From JBAOHV01 sp963714875 (GTDB lineage Bacteria > Actinomycetota > Acidimicrobiia > Acidimicrobiales > Microtrichaceae), in the NCBI GenBank assembly GCA_963714875.1, contig CAVQQI010000007.1:1-64000 (forward strand): a DNA stretch of 64,000 nt, given 5' to 3'. Shown in pieces: positions 8,528 to 17,764 of the stretch. Position numbers and translations under genes: made by a program. How positions within the stretch are numbered: the stretch's first letter is position 1; each line of letters starts with the position of its first letter. Under the pieces are notes generated by a model. That model was not told where the DNA came from and searched no databases. It saw only the letters and a list, made by a program, of their open reading frames with translations.

Positions 8528-10099
8528 ATGGCACTGACGGAGACCAGACCAGCAACCGACCCAGAAGGGTCCGTCGTCGACGACGCACCCACTGGCCCGA
8601 GCCAGCTGGAAGAGCTGATCGGTTCGGGTGACCACCTGACCGTCGGGCGTCTGTACATCGGCTTCGCACTGCTGTTCATGGCGCTGGCCTCGCTCGGGCT
8701 GGCGCTCGCCGGCATCGATGCGATCTCCGAGGACGGCCTGCTCGGCCTTCCCGATGCGTTGTGGAGCAGTTCGCTGGCGGCGCTGGTGATGATGGGGGCC
8801 CTGCCGCTGCTGGTCGGGCTCGCGGTCTACATCGTTCCTCGGCAGGTCGGATCCGCTGCGATCGCCTTCCCCCGCGCTGCGGCCCTGTCGCTGTGGACGT
8901 GGGTCATCGCCTCGGGCATCTTCGCGGTCGGCGTGGCGCTCGACGGTGGTGTGAGTGGCACCGATCTCGAAGGAGCCCAGCTCTCGAGCCTGTCGCTCGG
9001 CGTCATGATGGCGGCGCTCTCGCTGGGTGCGATCTGCGTGGCCACGACGGTCCTGTCGCACCGCCCGATCGGTATGGGCCTGTCCAAGGTGCCCTTCTTC
9101 GCCTGGTCGATGCTGGTGGCGACGCCCGTGTGGGTCATGACGTTCGGTTCCGCCGGCGCCCACATCTTCCTGGCCCGGGTCAGCGACGCCGATGCAGTGG
9201 GCCTCGCCGAGGCGTGGGCCAACGGCATCGCCTGGTTCCTCCGGGCCCCCAGCGTCTACATGCTGGCCATCCCCGCGCTCGGCATCGCCGCCGATGTCGC
9301 CGCCAAGGTCGCCGGTCGCCGCATCCGCCAGTACGGCATGGTGCAGGGCTTCATCGCCGCCTACGCGGTGTTCTCGTTCGGCGCCTGGACCCAGAGCCCC
9401 CGGGCGCTGCAGACCTTCCTGTGGATCGGGTGGGTGCTGATCGCAGCAGTGCCCGTCGTCGCGCTCCTCGGAGCACTGGGCGACACGCTGCGGCGCGGTT
9501 CGCCGTCCGCTGCGACCTCGCTCATCGGCTCGTTCCTGGTCTTCCTGCTGATCCTCGGTGGTGTGCTCGCCGGTGCGTTGCAGGCGTTGGACACCGCGGG
9601 TTCCGGCTCGTTGTTCGGCTTCGACACCGCGGCGTTGGAACTGGCCCAGGGCTTCTTCCTGTTCGGCGCGGCGACCACCGGTGCCCTTGCGGGCCTGGCG
9701 CACTGGAGCCGGAGGATCTTCGGTGCTCCTGCTCCGGAGGGGCAGGGCAAGGGTGCGGTCACCGCAGTGCTGCTGGGCTCCGGCCTGCTGGCGACGGCCT
9801 ACCTGGCCGAAGGTCTCGCCGGCGCCAACGAGCAGTCCCTGAGCACCGAGCTGTTCGGTGCGCTGGTGGCGGTCGGCGGGGTGCTGGTCCTGCTCGGCGC
9901 AGCTGCAGGACTCGCCATGACCCTGGTGGCCGCACGAGCCGCATTCGATGCGCCCGACGCCGATGACGATGCCGGACTCACGCTCGAATGGGCGCCCGCC
10001 GGCCTGCCCGTGGCAGGGGTCGAGCAGGAATTGGCCTACGTGAACAGCCCGTACCCACTGCTCGACCTCCGCGGTGACGACGACGAGGAGCGCTCCTGA
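8528..10099 (+). CDS. Cytochrome oxidase subunit I-like protein without haem or copper ligands
   Basis: This 523-residue polytopic protein aligns along its length with the genuine CtaD encoded at 12941. Shared landmarks are LPLLVGLAVYIVPRQVG and AFPRAAALSLW (about 92-123), GLSKVPFFAW (about 184-193), VYMLAIPALGI (243-253) and AHWSRRIFG (391-399). Every metal ligand is gone: HPEVY is APSVY (240-244), the WAHHM pair is WTQSP (287-291), the helix-2 haem His is missing, and HFHY is replaced around Gln374-Phe377. It cannot be a normal haem-copper oxidase. It overlaps the next gene by one base (TGATG). A structural, assembly or proton-linked role is speculation. The fold relationship is firm, the function unknown. 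Confidence 0.75.
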   Translation: MALTETRPATDPEGSVVDDAPTGPSQLEELIGSGDHLTVGRLYIGFALLFMALASLGLALAGIDAISEDGLLGLPDALWSSSLAALVMMGALPLLVGLAVYIVPRQVGSAAIAFPRAAALSLWTWVIASGIFAVGVALDGGVSGTDLEGAQLSSLSLGVMMAALSLGAICVATTVLSHRPIGMGLSKVPFFAWSMLVATPVWVMTFGSAGAHIFLARVSDADAVGLAEAWANGIAWFLRAPSVYMLAIPALGIAADVAAKVAGRRIRQYGMVQGFIAAYAVFSFGAWTQSPRALQTFLWIGWVLIAAVPVVALLGALGDTLRRGSPSAATSLIGSFLVFLLILGGVLAGALQALDTAGSGSLFGFDTAALELAQGFFLFGAATTGALAGLAHWSRRIFGAPAPEGQGKGAVTAVLLGSGLLATAYLAEGLAGANEQSLSTELFGALVAVGGVLVLLGAAAGLAMTLVAARAAFDAPDADDDAGLTLEWAPAGLPVAGVEQELAYVNSPYPLLDLRGDDDEERS

Positions 10100-10692
10100 T
10101 GTCCGACACCCCGACCATGGCGCTCGACTCCGGGACCCCGCCGCCGATCCTGCCCCGTCGCCGCGAGCTGCTGTTCGGTACGGCCTTCGCCACCGCCGGC
10201 GTGGTCATGGCGCTGGCCACGTTGATCGGCGCCTACCTGGCGACCAGATCCGCCACCGGCGAGGCCTGGTTGTCGGCCAACAACATCGCGCTGACCCAGC
10301 CCAACATGATGCTGCTGACCATCGGCATGTCGGCGGTCACCATGCAGTGGGCGGTCTGGTCGATCCACCGCGACGACCGCTACCACGCCTACCTGGCGAT
10401 CGGCGTCACGCTGGTGCTCGGGGCTGCGTTCGTCAACCAGACGAGCTTCTTGTACAACCTCTCGGCGATCACCATCGTGCAGGCCGAGGGCCCGCTGTTC
10501 TACGCGGTCACCGCGGGGCACCTCGCCATGGTGGTCGGCGGAATGATCTTCCTGGCGCTGATGGGCTTCCGCACACTGGGCGGGCAGTTCACCAGCCGCC
10601 AACCCGACGGCATCGGCGCAGCGGCGATCTTCTGGTATGCCGGCGTTGCGCTGTACCCCGTCATCTGGTTCGCCGTCTACGTGCAGAAGTGA
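10099..10692 (+). CDS. Cytochrome oxidase subunit III-like membrane protein
   Basis: A protein of 197 residues with about five hydrophobic helices and the general subunit III pattern: an N-terminal RRRELLFGTAFATAGVVMALATLIGAYL-like first helix region, a central helix with Asn/Gln (LGAAFVNQTSFLYNLSAI), and a final helix FWYAGVALYPVIWFAVYV that mirrors the YWHFVDIVWVLIF ending of CtaE at 15011. The Glu that binds haem-oxidase partners in true subunit III is not clear. Its ATG overlaps the stop of the subunit I-like gene. The pair therefore behaves as a diverged I+III module. Distant subunit III homology is my reading; a dedicated alignment is needed for certainty. Confidence 0.6.
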   Translation: MSDTPTMALDSGTPPPILPRRRELLFGTAFATAGVVMALATLIGAYLATRSATGEAWLSANNIALTQPNMMLLTIGMSAVTMQWAVWSIHRDDRYHAYLAIGVTLVLGAAFVNQTSFLYNLSAITIVQAEGPLFYAVTAGHLAMVVGGMIFLALMGFRTLGGQFTSRQPDGIGAAAIFWYAGVALYPVIWFAVYVQK

Positions 10693-10700
10693 GCTGAGCG

Positions 10701-11615
10701 ATGATCACCCGCGGTTCGAAATACTTCTTCGGTGCAGCAGCTGTCGCCTACCTGACGGCGCTCATCTACGGATTCCTCACCGGTGCCGCCGCCAACGGCG
10801 GCGTCATCGAGGTGTTCTCCAACGGCGGCCTCGTCAACTCCATCGTCGGCCCCATCAGCTTCGGGTACAAGGGGTGGGTCGGCGAACTCGTCGGCTACTC
10901 GGTGCTCATGGGCTTCGCCGGCATCATGGTGGTGCTCGGTGGCTTCACCTCGGCGTTCCGTGACGGTTCGCCCGAGTCGCTCGCCGAGCTCCAGGGAGCG
11001 ACGGTCGAGCGCGGCGAGATCACCGGCGCCCGGGTCGACCTGCGGGTCGTCACCCCTCAGGGGTTGAGCTACTGGCCCATGCTCACCGCGTTCTCCACCG
11101 GTGCGGCCATCGTCGGCCTGGCCGTGTCCACCCCGCTGTTCGTCATCGGCTGCTTCGGTCTGGTGATCGCCGGCGTCGAGTGGACCATCAAGGCCTGGTC
11201 CGAGCGTGCCACCGGCGACCCGGTGGCCAACCAGGCCATCCGCGACCATCTGATGCACCCGCTCGAGGTTCCGATCGGCGCCACCCTGGTCATCGCCGGC
11301 GTGATCTTCGCGATGTCGCGGATCCTGCTCGCCGTGTCCAAGCTCGGTGCGGTGTTCTTCATCATCATCCTGGCCACCGTGGTGTTCGTGGTCGCCATCG
11401 TGCTGGCCAACCGGCCGCATCTGAAGCGCTCGGCGATGGTCGGCGCTCTCCTGCTGTTCGGTCTGCTCGTGATCGCCGGTGGCATCGTGGGTGGCGTGGC
11501 AGGACCCCGCGAGAAGGAGGATCATTCAGAGGAGTCGCTTGCAGCGGTCACCTCGGTCATGGATGGTCCGGCCGCACAGATCAGCATCGACGGCGCTGCA
11601 GCCGTCGGGCACTGA
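10701..11615 (+). CDS. Membrane protein with a subunit IV-like domain, third gene of the diverged oxidase module
   Basis: A 304-residue membrane protein with two N-terminal helices, a soluble loop, then SYWPMLTAFSTGAAIVG and a following helix ending GVEWTIKAW. The same arrangement (SYWPLVLAAGLPLIGYG, then VYGWVMEP) occurs in the C-terminal extension of CtaD at 12941, so the two share a subunit IV-like element. Two or three more helices and an acidic tail follow. It lies eight bases after the subunit III-like gene and ten bases before ctaC. I recognise no enzyme motif. It is probably an accessory subunit of the oxidase complex; position supports this, direct evidence does not exist. Confidence 0.55.
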   Translation: MITRGSKYFFGAAAVAYLTALIYGFLTGAAANGGVIEVFSNGGLVNSIVGPISFGYKGWVGELVGYSVLMGFAGIMVVLGGFTSAFRDGSPESLAELQGATVERGEITGARVDLRVVTPQGLSYWPMLTAFSTGAAIVGLAVSTPLFVIGCFGLVIAGVEWTIKAWSERATGDPVANQAIRDHLMHPLEVPIGATLVIAGVIFAMSRILLAVSKLGAVFFIIILATVVFVVAIVLANRPHLKRSAMVGALLLFGLLVIAGGIVGGVAGPREKEDHSEESLAAVTSVMDGPAAQISIDGAAAVGH

Positions 11616-11625
11616 GAGGTAGGAC

Positions 11626-12843
11626 GTGGACAAGAAGCGCAACGCCACCATCTGGACGGTCATCGCACTGATCGTCGTGCTGGTGTTCGGCTACCTGCTG
11701 ATCGCGAACATCGGTCTTCCCGGAGGTCGACCGCTGACGACGCTCAGCCCGCGTGGCGACAAGGCCCAGGAGATCCAGGACCTGATCATCCCGGTGTTCA
11801 TCATCGCCGGTCTCGTGTTCATCATCGTCGAGGTCGGCCTGGTGTGGTTGGTGCGGCGGTTCCGCCGCACCGACGAGGACGTCGAAGGCGTCGACGAGCC
11901 CGAGCAGGTCCACGGCAACACCCGCCTCGAGATCGGTTGGACGCTCGTCCCCGCGGTCCTGCTGGCGGTGCTCGCGGTGTTCAACGTGCAGACCATCCTG
12001 GCCATGGACGATGCAGAGGATCCGATCGAGATCACCGTCATCGGCCAGCAGTGGTGGTGGGAGTACCGCTACGACCTGGACGACAACGGCACGGTCGACA
12101 TCATCACCGCCAACGAGGCGGCCATCCCCGTCGGTCGCGACATCGTGTTCAAGGTCCAGTCGAACGACGTGATCCACTCGTTCTGGATCCCGGCGCTCGC
12201 CGGCAAGATGGACGCAGTTCCGGGTCGCACCCACGAGCGGGTCATGGACGCCTCGGAGCCCGGTCTCTACCAGGGCCAGTGCACCGAGTACTGCGGGCTC
12301 TCCCACGGCGTCATGCGCATGCAGGTCAAGGCGCTCGAGACCGCCGACTACGAGGCATGGGTCGAACGGATGACCCGTGTGCCGGACCAGCCCGACCCGA
12401 GCGACACGCTCGCGGTCGAGGGCCAGGCGCTGTTCGTCACCCAGTGCAGCTTCTGTCACCAGGTCAACGGGCTCGACCCGAACTCCACGGCGCCCTACAC
12501 GTACTCCGAGACGCCCGACCCCGAGTACGGCAAGAGCGTGAACATCACCATGGCCTCGGGCAACGCGCCCAACCTGACCCACTTCATGATGCGCGACTAC
12601 TTCGTCGGTGGCCTGCTGCCGCTCTACGAGGGCCTGCCCGAGGGCGACGGGCGCCTCGAGGACCAGTCCGAGGTCCAGGCGATCCCGTCCGGCACGCCGG
12701 ACGAGAACAACATCAAGCGCTGGTTGCGCAACCCGGAGGACATCAAGCCGATGAACCCGAACAACAACCAGGGCATGCCCAACTACAACCTGAGCGAAGA
12801 CCAGATCGAGCAGCTGACCGCCTACCTGCTCACGCTCAAGTGA
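11626..12843 (+). CDS. ctaC: Cytochrome c oxidase subunit II with fused cytochrome c (caa3 type)
   Basis: The 405-residue protein has two N-terminal membrane helices and a periplasmic cupredoxin domain with a complete CuA site: His184, Cys219, Glu221, Cys223, His227 and Met230, preceded by the aromatic QQWWWEYRY. A C-terminal cytochrome c domain follows with CSFCH (274-278) and a Met-rich end suited to the sixth ligand. It takes electrons from cytochrome c or the bc complex and passes them to subunit I. GTG start with GAGAGGTAGG upstream. There is no lipobox or obvious cleaved signal; helix 1 begins at residue 9. It overlaps a small frame at 12843. Confidence 0.95.
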   Translation: MDKKRNATIWTVIALIVVLVFGYLLIANIGLPGGRPLTTLSPRGDKAQEIQDLIIPVFIIAGLVFIIVEVGLVWLVRRFRRTDEDVEGVDEPEQVHGNTRLEIGWTLVPAVLLAVLAVFNVQTILAMDDAEDPIEITVIGQQWWWEYRYDLDDNGTVDIITANEAAIPVGRDIVFKVQSNDVIHSFWIPALAGKMDAVPGRTHERVMDASEPGLYQGQCTEYCGLSHGVMRMQVKALETADYEAWVERMTRVPDQPDPSDTLAVEGQALFVTQCSFCHQVNGLDPNSTAPYTYSETPDPEYGKSVNITMASGNAPNLTHFMMRDYFVGGLLPLYEGLPEGDGRLEDQSEVQAIPSGTPDENNIKRWLRNPEDIKPMNPNNNQGMPNYNLSEDQIEQLTAYLLTLK

Positions 12844-12941
12844 TGGCTGCCGACATGACGAGCCCACTTCTCCCAAGGACCAGCGCAATGACCACTCCAA
12901 CGCTGACGAGCACCGCAACGGTGACGGAGGTGCCGATCTGA
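12843..12941 (+). CDS. Possible 32-residue peptide between ctaC and ctaD
   Basis: An open frame begins with ATG in a TGATG overlap with the ctaC stop and ends with TGA in a TGATG overlap with the ctaD start. The peptide is Thr-rich (MTTPTLTSTATVTEVPI at the end) with no hydrophobic helix. The double overlap is what a coupled leader or small subunit would show. A GGAGG inside it (12926-12930) is the ribosome binding site of ctaD, so the stretch could also be simple spacer. I do not recognise the product. Confidence 0.35.
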   Translation: MAADMTSPLLPRTSAMTTPTLTSTATVTEVPI

Positions 12942-15018
12942 TGGCGATCATCGAGGACCAGCGACCGCTGGAACTGACCACCGGCGAAGAGGCCGCACCG
13001 GCCAACCCGCTCGGTGTGTTCGCCCGACCGAAGTCCACCACCGGGTGGCGCTCGTGGGTCAGCACCGTCGATCACAAGAAGATCGGCATCATGTACGGCG
13101 TCGCGTCGTTCTTCTTCCTGCTCGTGGGCGGGGCCGAAGCGCTGCTCATCCGTCTCCAGCTGGCCGTGCCGGGCAACCGCCTGCTCTCGGCCGACCTGTA
13201 CAACCAGGTCTTCACCATGCACGGCGTCACCATGGTGTTCCTGGTGATCATGCCGCTCGCCGCGGCCTTCGCGAACTACCTGCTCCCGTTGCAGATCGGC
13301 GCACGCGACGTCTCCTTCCCACGGATGAACGCACTGTCGCTGTGGATCTGGCTCTTCGGTGCGGTCTTCTTCAACACGTCGTGGCTGCTCGGCGGCGGCG
13401 CCGACGGCGGTTGGTTCAACTACGCACCCAACTCGGGCGTCGTGTTCTCACCCGGCCACGGCATCGACTTCTACGCCGTTGGCCTGCTCATCATGGGCAT
13501 CGGCTCGACGGTCTCGGCGATCAACCTGACCGTCACCGTGCTCAACATGCGAGCGCCGGGCATGACGCTCATGAAGATGCCGGTGTTCACGTGGATGACC
13601 TTCGTCGACCCAGGTCCTGCTGGTCTTCGCCCTGCCGGTCATCACCGTGGCGCTGCTGCTCCTGACCTTCGACCGCATGTTCGACGCCAACTTCTTCAAC
13701 GCACCGATGGGTGGCGATCCGTTCCTGTGGCAGCACCTCTTCTGGATCTTCGGTCACCCCGAGGTGTACATCATGATCCTGCCGGCGTTCGGCATCGTGA
13801 GCGAGGTCATCCCGGTCTTCTCCCGCAAGCCGATCTTCGGCTACCCGTTCATGGTCGGCTCCGGCATCGCCATCGGCTTCATGGGCTTCGGCGTGTGGGC
13901 GCACCACATGTTCGCCTCGGGCATGGGTCAGATGTCGATCCTGGCCTTCTCGCTGGCGACGATGTTCATCGCCGTGCCCACCGGTGTGAAGATCCTCAAC
14001 TGGCTGGCCACGATGTACGGCGGTCGGCTGCGGTTCACCACCGCCATGCTGTTCTCGGTCGGCCTGGTCGGCATGTTCACCATCGGTGGACTGTCGGGCG
14101 TGAGCCACGCGTTCGCCCCGGCGGACACCCAGCAGACCGACACCTACTACATCGTCGCCCACTTCCACTACGTGCTCTTCGGTGGGGCGTTGCTCGGACT
14201 GTTCAGCGGGATGTACTTCTGGTGGCCGAAGATGTTCGGGCACTTCCTGGGCGAGAAGCTCGGCAAGTGGCACTTCTGGCTGATCCTGATCGGCTTCAAC
14301 CTCACCTTCGGTCCCCATGCACATCCTGGGGCTGCAGGGCATGATGCGCCGCACCTGGACCTACACCGAGAACCAGGGCTTCAACACCTGGAACCTGGTG
14401 TCCACCATCGGCGCGTTCATCATCGCCGTGGCGCTGATCGTGTTCATGGTCAACATCGCGCTCAGCTACCGCAAGCACCGTCGCAACCCGGTGAACCCGG
14501 GCCCCGACCCGTGGGACGCTCGCAGCCTCGAGTGGATGATCCCGTCGCCCACGCCGGAGCACAACTTCGACGACCCGCCGGTCGTCGAGGAGCTCGACGA
14601 GTTCTGGCACCGCAAGTACGGCCACGACTACGACGGTCGGCTCGTCCGCATCGCCAAGACCGAGGACGTCGTCCAGCGCGGCGACGCCACCGGTGTGCAC
14701 CTGCCGTCGCCGTCGTACTGGCCGCTGGTGCTCGCTGCCGGCCTGCCGCTCATCGGCTACGGGCTGATCTTCAGCCTGTGGTGGGCGATCCCCGGCGTCG
14801 TGCTGCTGATCGCCGGTGTCTACGGGTGGGTCATGGAGCCCTCCACCGACCCCGACGCCGGTCATGACCACGACGACCACGACGGTCACGACGACGACCC
14901 GACCGCCGCAGCGCAGCTGACCGACGGCGAGCCCGCCGAGGGTGACGACTCGTCCGACGACGCGACCGACGCCGCCACGGCCGAGGCAGCGACGACCGAG
15001 GAGGCCCCCGTTGGCTGA
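12941..15018 (+). CDS. ctaD: Cytochrome c oxidase subunit I (interrupted by two +1 shifts)
   Basis: Joined across two one-base insertions the product has about 691 residues. All ligands are present: His94 for low-spin haem, His272 and the cross-linked Tyr276 in HPEVY, His321 and His322 for CuB, and His407 and His409 in HFHY. Lys350 and Asp123 mark the K and D proton channels. A long C-terminal extension adds a charged linker, two helices of subunit IV type and an acidic His-Asp tail. The reading frame changes after residue 222 (GTC-G-ACC, base 13607) and again in the CCCC run 14313-14316; without them the downstream ligands are out of frame. As an essential oxidase gene it is more likely to be mis-sequenced than dead. 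Confidence 0.9.
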
Positions 15019-15644
15019 CCTGATGTACGAGGACGTCGAGGACCTGGAGTTCCCCGACGACATCCACGTCACCTCCACCGGCATCTCCAACGAGAAGCTG
15101 GCCATGTGGGTCTACCTGGCGTCGGACTGCCTGCTGTTCGGCGGGATGATCTCGACCTACCTGATCTACAAGAACCGTCCGGCCGAGATCGCCGGGCTCG
15201 CAGGTTCGGACAAGATCCCGTCGGAGTACTTCGACATCCTCTTCACGTCGATGACGTCGTTCATCCTGCTGATGAGCTCGCTCACCATGGTGCTGTCGGT
15301 CAACGCGATCATCCGCGGCGACCTGAAGCGCATGCGGCTGTGGCTGGTCTCGACGGCGGTGCTCGGTGGTCTGTTCCTCGGTGGTCAGGCGTACGAGTTC
15401 ACGATCTTCGTCGTCGACGACGGGCCTGGGCTTCACCACCAACGTGGCCTCCTCGGCCTTCTTCGCCCTGACCGGGTTGCACGGAGCCCACGTCCTGGTC
15501 GGCGTGATCATGTTGCTGTCCGTCGTGTTCCTGTCGTTCCGCCGGAAGATGCACGCCGAGGCGGTGGAGGTCGTCGGCCTCTACTGGCACTTCGTCGACA
15601 TCGTCTGGGTCCTGATCTTCACGATCGTCTACCTGATTCCCTGA
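15011..15644 (+). CDS. ctaE: Cytochrome c oxidase subunit III (one +1 shift)
   Basis: The joined product has about 210 residues and the subunit III pattern: KLAMWVYLASDCLLFGG with the conserved Glu region, GGQAYEFTIFV, TGLHGAHVLVGVIM and the last helix YWHFVDIVWVLIFTIVYL. I chose the TTG at 15011 because GAGGAGG (14998-15004) stands six bases before it; the ATG at 15023 is an alternative. The frame changes near 15416-15426. Removing one C of CC at 15425-15426 gives VVDDGLGF; removing a base in the GTCGAC just before gives VVTTGLGF. It overlaps the end of ctaD by eight bases. Confidence 0.88.
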
Positions 15645-15672
15645 GGAGCACCGTCTCTATGAGGAGCATGCA

Positions 15673-16110
15673 GTGAGCAGCGACACTCTCGAGGTCGACA
15701 ACGACTCCCCGGTGCACCCGGGCGAGCACCACGACCACGGTCCCACCGACCGGCACTACTTCAACATCTTCTGGGTGCTCGTGGTGCTGACCGCGCTCGA
15801 GGTGTCCACCGAGTGGTGGACCGACTGGTTCGGCGAGGAATCGCGGCGGATCGCCGTGCCCGTGCTGATCGTGCTGATGGTGATCAAGTTCTTCCTGGTC
15901 GCCCTGCACTTCATGCACCTGAAGTGGGACTCGCCGCTCCTCAAGCGCACCTTCTACGTCGGCGCCGTCGCTGCCATCGTGCTCTACGGCATCGCACTGT
16001 CGGTGATGCAGTTCTGGCAGTCGTCGGGAACCGAGTTGTTCAACGATCCGCCGCCCGACCGCACCGCCGCCGTTCTGCACGGGTTCCGACTGCCCGTCCT
16101 GATCACCTGA
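15673..16110 (+). CDS. Cytochrome c oxidase subunit IV family protein
   Basis: A 145-residue protein with a His-rich hydrophilic N-terminus (HPGEHHDHGPTDRHY) and three hydrophobic helices. The pattern FNIFWVLVVLTALEVSTEW, then VLMVIKFFLVALHFMHLKWD, is typical of the prokaryotic subunit IV (COX4_pro) family, small helical subunits that stabilise the CuB centre of subunit I. GTG start with GAGGAGCA upstream. It follows ctaE by 28 bases and precedes ctaG by 13. The C-terminal 30 residues are not conserved in kind. Confidence 0.85.
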   Translation: MSSDTLEVDNDSPVHPGEHHDHGPTDRHYFNIFWVLVVLTALEVSTEWWTDWFGEESRRIAVPVLIVLMVIKFFLVALHFMHLKWDSPLLKRTFYVGAVAAIVLYGIALSVMQFWQSSGTELFNDPPPDRTAAVLHGFRLPVLIT

Positions 16111-16123
16111 CCCCCGAGGAGCC

Positions 16124-17013
16124 ATGCTCGGATCTGCGTTTCCCGTCTGGACACTGCACATCGAGGTGTGGCTGCTGGTGCTGGGCCTGATCGGTCTGGG
16201 CGTGTACACCGCACGTGTCATCCAGCCCAAGGTGGTCGCGGCGGGCGAGCCCCCCATCACCCGCAACCAGAAGCTCTGGTTCTGGTTCGGCGTGTTCCTG
16301 TTCTACGTCGCGACCGACTGGCCGCTGCACGACATCGCCGAGCAGCGCCTGTACTTCATGCACATGATCCAGCACACCATCCTGATGGTGGTGTTCCCGC
16401 CGGTCATCCTGATGGCGACGCCGACGTGGCTGGCCCGTCTGATCATCGGACAGGGACTGTTCAAGCGCTTCGTGTACTTCTGGGCACGACCCGCCCCCGC
16501 CCTGTTGGTGAACGTCTTCCTGACCGCGGCGATGCACTGGGCATGGGTGGTGAACAGCTCGATCACCAGCGCCTGGCTGCACTACGGCGTGCACACCGTG
16601 GCGGTGTTCTCGTCGCTGCTGGTGTTCATGTGCATCTGCGGACCGATTCCCGAGCTGCGGGTCGGGCCGCCGACCCAGATGCTGGTCCTGTTCCTGCTGT
16701 CGGTGATCCCGGCGTTCCCGGCTGCGTTCCTGACCACTGCCGAAGAGGTGCTCTACCAGGGGTACAACACGCCGCTGCGCCTGTGGGGCGTGGGAGTGGA
16801 GACCGATCAGCAACTCGCCGGCATCGTGATGAAGCTCATCGGCGGGTTCTATCTGTGGTCGATCATCGCGGCGATCTTCTTCAGGTGGGCCCTCGGGGGG
16901 CGCGGTGAGCAGTCCAAGTACCGTGGGAAGCTCGTGACGCCACCCCAGGAGAAGCGTCGCCAACAGGAGCGCCGGGCGTGGGCGAGGTCGAAGAGCACCC
17001 CGAGCGCGTCTGA
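16124..17013 (+). CDS. ctaG: Cytochrome c oxidase assembly protein CtaG
   Basis: A caa3-type CtaG: seven hydrophobic helices with YFMHMIQHTILMVVFPPVILM, AMHWAWVV, ELRVGPPTQML and TTAEEVLYQGYN, the family landmarks with His and Met residues proposed to handle copper for subunit I. The conserved domain ends near residue 270. As read, the frame stays open to 17560 and would run 520 bases into the opposite permease gene. A shift in the GCCGGG region near 16975 would instead give a short acidic tail and a stop at 17011-17013, which I prefer. That shift would be -1, unlike the other frame changes here, so the true end is uncertain. Confidence 0.8.
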
Positions 17014-17038
17014 GCCGGCACGCTCGGTCGGGTTCCCG

Positions 17039-17764
17039 TCACTCCCAGCGGAACAGGGCCGCAGCGGCCACCGGCGCGATGATCGCCCAGCAGGTCAGCG
17101 ACACCCACGCCCACGCGCCGACGGATCCGCCCTCGACCAGCGAGCCGGTCAGGATCTCGGCCAGCGGAGCAGCGGGCAACACCTTGGCCACCGCAGCCAC
17201 GGGGGCCGGGAGCTCATCGAGCGGAATCACCATGCCGCCGGTGAGCAGCAGCACCAGGTAGAGCGCGTTGGCGCCGGCGAGGGTCGCCAGGCCCGGCAAC
17301 GTCCCCGCCATCAGCAGCCCCAGGCCGCCGAACGCCGCAGTGCCCAGCAGCGCCGCCAGCAGCGCCGCTCCCCACCCCGACGCCGGTGGCGACCAACCGA
17401 GCACGAGCGCGACACCGATCAGCAGCACCCATTGCGCGACTTCGATCGCGAGCACCGTCATGATCTTGGCGCCGACCCACCGGGGTCGGCCGAGCGGCGA
17501 GGCGCCCAGGCGCTTCAGCACGCCGTAGCTGCGTTCGAAACCGGTGCCGATGCCGAGTGAGACCAGCGAGGTCGACATGATCGCCAGCGCCAGCACGCCG
17601 GGAGCGAGGAAGTCGATCGGCTCGTCGGTGGGCACCGGCAGGACGTCGACCGAGGAGAAGAACACCAGGATCAGCAGCGGGATGCCGAGCGAGACGAGCA
17701 ACTGCTCGCCCTGGCGCATCGACAGGGTCAGCTCGATGCGGAACTGTGCGAGGAGCGCCGTCAT
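17039..17764 (-). CDS. ABC-2 type transporter permease
   Basis: A 241-residue permease with six hydrophobic helices. After helix 2 comes the ABC-2 coupling region (TGFERSYGVLKRLGASPLGRP), and the Gly-rich LTGGMVIPLDELP lies before the last helices. Its ATG overlaps the stop of the ATPase gene by four bases. In other actinobacteria a DrrAB-like exporter also lies near ctaB/ctaA, so a link to oxidase or haem supply is possible, but the substrate is unknown. The stop is convergent with ctaG. Confidence 0.85.
   Translation of the reverse strand: MTALLAQFRIELTLSMRQGEQLLVSLGIPLLILVFFSSVDVLPVPTDEPIDFLAPGVLALAIMSTSLVSLGIGTGFERSYGVLKRLGASPLGRPRWVGAKIMTVLAIEVAQWVLLIGVALVLGWSPPASGWGAALLAALLGTAAFGGLGLLMAGTLPGLATLAGANALYLVLLLTGGMVIPLDELPAPVAAVAKVLPAAPLAEILTGSLVEGGSVGAWAWVSLTCWAIIAPVAAAALFRWE

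Noticed and set aside
12941..15644. ctaD and ctaE as true pseudogenes
   Set aside because: All catalytic residues remain on both sides of each single-base break, and the same type of break is spread over the window, so an error is likelier than decay of the only oxidase seen.
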